7,282 nt of DNA from Clostridia bacterium (lineage in GTDB: Bacteria; Bacillota; Clostridia; Oscillospirales; CAG-272). The stretch is from the NCBI GenBank assembly GCA_900754175.1, contig CAAEBS010000169.1:1-7282 (forward strand). The letters are read 5' to 3'. Shown here in pieces: positions 5,631-7,282 of the stretch. Each line of letters begins with the position of its first letter. The stretch's first letter is position 1. The notes under the pieces are model-generated. The model had not been told where the DNA came from and did not search any database. It saw nothing but the letters and a program-made list of their open reading frames with translations. The position numbers and the translations under genes are program-made.

Positions 5631-6895
5631 TGTTTACCGAGCGGTATAAAAGCCATCACGATGCGTCCCGTGACCTGAAAAAGCAATATACCACAGGTAT
5701 CAGCGGGGAGGAATACCTCCCCGCTGTACTCGCAGGAGAGGCAGAAAGCCGCCGGGTGATCTACCTGCACGTTCCGTTTTGCAACAAGGTCTGCTCTTTC
5801 TGCCCTTTCCACCGCCCGGACGAGCTGGACCGGCGGGAGTATCACCACGATCTCATCGACGGGATGCACAAACTGCAAAGCTATCCGTATATGCAGGCGC
5901 CGATCGACGCTATCAACTTCGGCGGCGGGACGCCTACCTCGCTTTCCCCCGCCCAGATGAAAGCGGTGCTTGCGGAACTGCGCAACAGCTTTCCGATTGC
6001 GCCCGATGCGGAGATCAGTGTGGAAACCTCCGCAACCGGACTTTCGGACGAAATGATATCGGTGCTCATAGCCGGCGGCATCAATCGCCTGTCGGTCGGT
6101 ATCCAGACCTTTGACGATCCGGCAAGAAAACTGCTGGGCAGACGGGGGAGCGGCGAATTTGCCGCCTCCCGTGTGGCGGCGGCGATCCGTGCCGGCATCC
6201 GCAACACCAGCGTGGATCTGCTCTACCATTACCCGGGGCAGACCGATGCGCAGTTGCGGAACGACCTCAATACCGTCGCAGCGCTGGACGTTGCCGGCGT
6301 TTCGCTCTACTCACTGGTACTGCACGAAAAAACGCCGCTTTACCGGCGGCTGGACGATCCCGCAAAAGAAAAACTGCGGGATATGACACGGGAAAAGGAG
6401 CTTTTCGACATGATCTTTGACAGGCTCGCTCCGCACGGCTACAAAATGCTGGAACTCAGCAAGCTGGTCAAGGACGGGCGTGACCGCTACGACTACATGG
6501 AGATCCGGCACAGCGGCGGAAGCTGTATCGCCATCGGACACGGGGCGGGCGGCAATATCGAAAATTATTTTTACCACAACTCGTACACCACGCCGGACGT
6601 TTCCGATGAGATCCGGATCTGCTCCCGTGGGCGGGTGCTTCTGCCGGAATACCGGGTGCTCGACGCCCTGATCTATTCCCTGCAAAAGGGCGGCACAAGC
6701 CTTGCGCCCTTTTCGGAAAAGCTGGGGCTGGATCTTCCCTCCCTTTTCGTCGAAAAGCTTGCCGCATTTTCGGACGCCGGCTACCTGACGGTAAACGGCG
6801 ACGCCGTGACGCTGACGCAGGACGGGGTGTTTTTCGGCAACAATATCATTTCGGAGTTGATCGGCGTTATTACGGGAAAGGATGTGAAGCGATGA
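5627..6895 (+). CDS. Radical SAM enzyme, HemN/HutW/ChuW type; putative anaerobic heme-degrading enzyme (HmuW-like)
   Basis: A 422-residue protein with the radical SAM cluster motif CxxxCxxC in HVPFCNKVCSFCPF (Cys52, Cys56, Cys59) and the SAM-binding NFGGGTPTSL (GGGTPT at 99-104). HemN-like SVGIQTFDD (156-164) and DLLYHYPGQT (197-206) follow, then a SLYSLVLHEKTPLY segment and a C-terminal winged-helix-like HemN_C region. The fourth Cys of HemN itself (CxC) is replaced by Phe61. Relatives do oxygen-independent coproporphyrinogen oxidation (HemN), heme delivery (HemW) or anaerobic ring opening of heme (ChuW/HutW/HmuW). Placement in one operon with a heme-type importer and a flavodoxin favours the last role: releasing iron from heme without oxygen (inference). 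Translation starts at ATG 5627 or 5630; both overlap the lipoprotein stop (ATGATG) and no ribosome binding site is seen, so it is probably coupled. It overlaps the regulator gene by ATGA. Confidence 0.85.
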   Translation: MMFTERYKSHHDASRDLKKQYTTGISGEEYLPAVLAGEAESRRVIYLHVPFCNKVCSFCPFHRPDELDRREYHHDLIDGMHKLQSYPYMQAPIDAINFGGGTPTSLSPAQMKAVLAELRNSFPIAPDAEISVETSATGLSDEMISVLIAGGINRLSVGIQTFDDPARKLLGRRGSGEFAASRVAAAIRAGIRNTSVDLLYHYPGQTDAQLRNDLNTVAALDVAGVSLYSLVLHEKTPLYRRLDDPAKEKLRDMTREKELFDMIFDRLAPHGYKMLELSKLVKDGRDRYDYMEIRHSGGSCIAIGHGAGGNIENYFYHNSYTTPDVSDEIRICSRGRVLLPEYRVLDALIYSLQKGGTSLAPFSEKLGLDLPSLFVEKLAAFSDAGYLTVNGDAVTLTQDGVFFGNNIISELIGVITGKDVKR

Positions 6896-7248
6896 AATTG
6901 CACGCCTCGGGCGAGGATTACCTGGAAGCGGTGTTGCTCCTGGAGCAGAAAAAAGGAGCCGCACGCTCGATCGACATTGCCGAACAGCTTGGTGTCAGCA
7001 AGCCCAGCGTCAGCCGTGCGGTCTCCCTGCTGAAAGAGGGCGGATTCCTCCGGGCAGAGGACAATTTCCTGTATCTGACCGATGCGGGACGTGAGGTTGC
7101 CGAAAAGATCTACGAGCGGCACTGCTTTTTCAAACACCGGCTCCTTGACGCCGGCGTGGACGAAGAGACCGCCGAGAGAGAAGCCTGCCTGCTGGAGCAC
7201 GACCTTTCGGACGACAGCTTTGACAAAATAAAAAAAGCCAATGGCTGA
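6892..7248 (+). CDS. Short DtxR/MntR-family metal-dependent repressor
   Basis: A 118-residue DNA-binding regulator. A winged helix-turn-helix covers about residues 1-68 (SIDIAEQLGVSKPSVSRAVSLLKEGGFL, wing LYLTDAGREVAEKI). A helical dimerisation and metal-binding domain follows. Aligning by eye, Asp9 and Glu12 fall where MntR has Asp8 and Glu11; His77, Glu102 and His103 (in LLEHDLSDD) match MntR His77, Glu102 and His103. Position 99 is Cys in EACLLEH, as in iron-sensing DtxR (EACRWEH), where MntR has Glu. There is no C-terminal SH3/FeoA-like domain, so it is about MntR size or slightly shorter. The ATG overlaps the radical SAM stop; AAAGGA (6878-6882) gives a plausible binding site. As the last gene of the operon it probably represses the promoter at 1508-1536 through the palindromes there, with iron as corepressor (inference). 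Confidence 0.9.
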   Translation: MKLHASGEDYLEAVLLLEQKKGAARSIDIAEQLGVSKPSVSRAVSLLKEGGFLRAEDNFLYLTDAGREVAEKIYERHCFFKHRLLDAGVDEETAEREACLLEHDLSDDSFDKIKKANG

Positions 7249-7256
7249 GAGAAAAA

Positions 7257-7282
7257 CTCCGCCGCACCCGATCTGACCGGGT
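7257..7282 (+). terminator. Probable operon terminator, cut by window edge
   Basis: Beginning 9 bases after the regulator stop, a run of A (7252-7256) leads into CTCCGCCGCACCCG. ACCCG (7266-7270) pairs with CGGGT (7278-7282) around a 7-nt loop. If the sequence beyond the window continues with the complement GCGGCGGAG and T residues, this is a strong, possibly bidirectional terminator. Only the upper five base pairs are visible. Confidence 0.5.

Noticed and set aside
1..7282. tRNA, rRNA, CRISPR array, insertion sequence or attachment site
   Set aside because: I saw no cloverleaf, regular spaced repeats, transposase frame or terminal inverted repeats anywhere in the window.

Overview
The window looks like chromosomal DNA from an anaerobic, low-to-mid GC Gram-positive bacterium, most likely a gut Clostridia (Oscillospiraceae or Lachnospiraceae type). 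The evidence is strong AGGAGG-type ribosome binding sites, a lipobox lipoprotein in place of a periplasmic binding protein, no TonB-dependent receptor, a Clostridia-style RHS protein and a short DtxR/MntR-type regulator. Genus assignment is inference.

Left part (1-1330): the 3' end of a large RHS/YD-repeat protein gene that enters from the left in frame 1 and stops at 1002. A 65-codon reading frame (1013-1210), shifted by one base, follows with no ribosome binding site of its own. It reads like the continuation of the RHS tip after a frameshift. Two closely related intrinsic terminators (1229-1259 and 1295-1329) close this transcription unit.

Middle part (about 1330-1677): AT-rich non-coding DNA, then a near-consensus sigma-A promoter (TTGACA, 17 bp, TATACT) whose start region lies in a perfect 34-bp palindrome. 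A second copy of the palindrome core (AGTTAGCANNTGCTAACT) sits 86 bp downstream, just before the first ribosome binding site. These are the best candidates for metal-responsive repressor operators.

Right part (1678-7248): six genes on the + strand, tightly packed and several joined by ATGA stop/start overlaps. They encode a two-part flavodoxin-like protein, a FecCD-type permease, an ABC ATPase, a lipoprotein substrate-binding protein, a HemN/HutW/ChuW-type radical SAM enzyme and a short DtxR-family regulator. The gene content matches the anaerobic heme acquisition and degradation logic known for Hmu/Chu/Hut systems: import of heme by an ABC transporter, oxygen-independent ring opening by a radical SAM enzyme, and a flavodoxin-type partner for reduction. 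The regulator at the end probably represses the promoter at the front when iron is sufficient. The heme substrate and the regulator-operator link are inferences; the family assignments are firm.

A half-visible GC-rich hairpin at the right edge (7257-7282) is probably the operon terminator.
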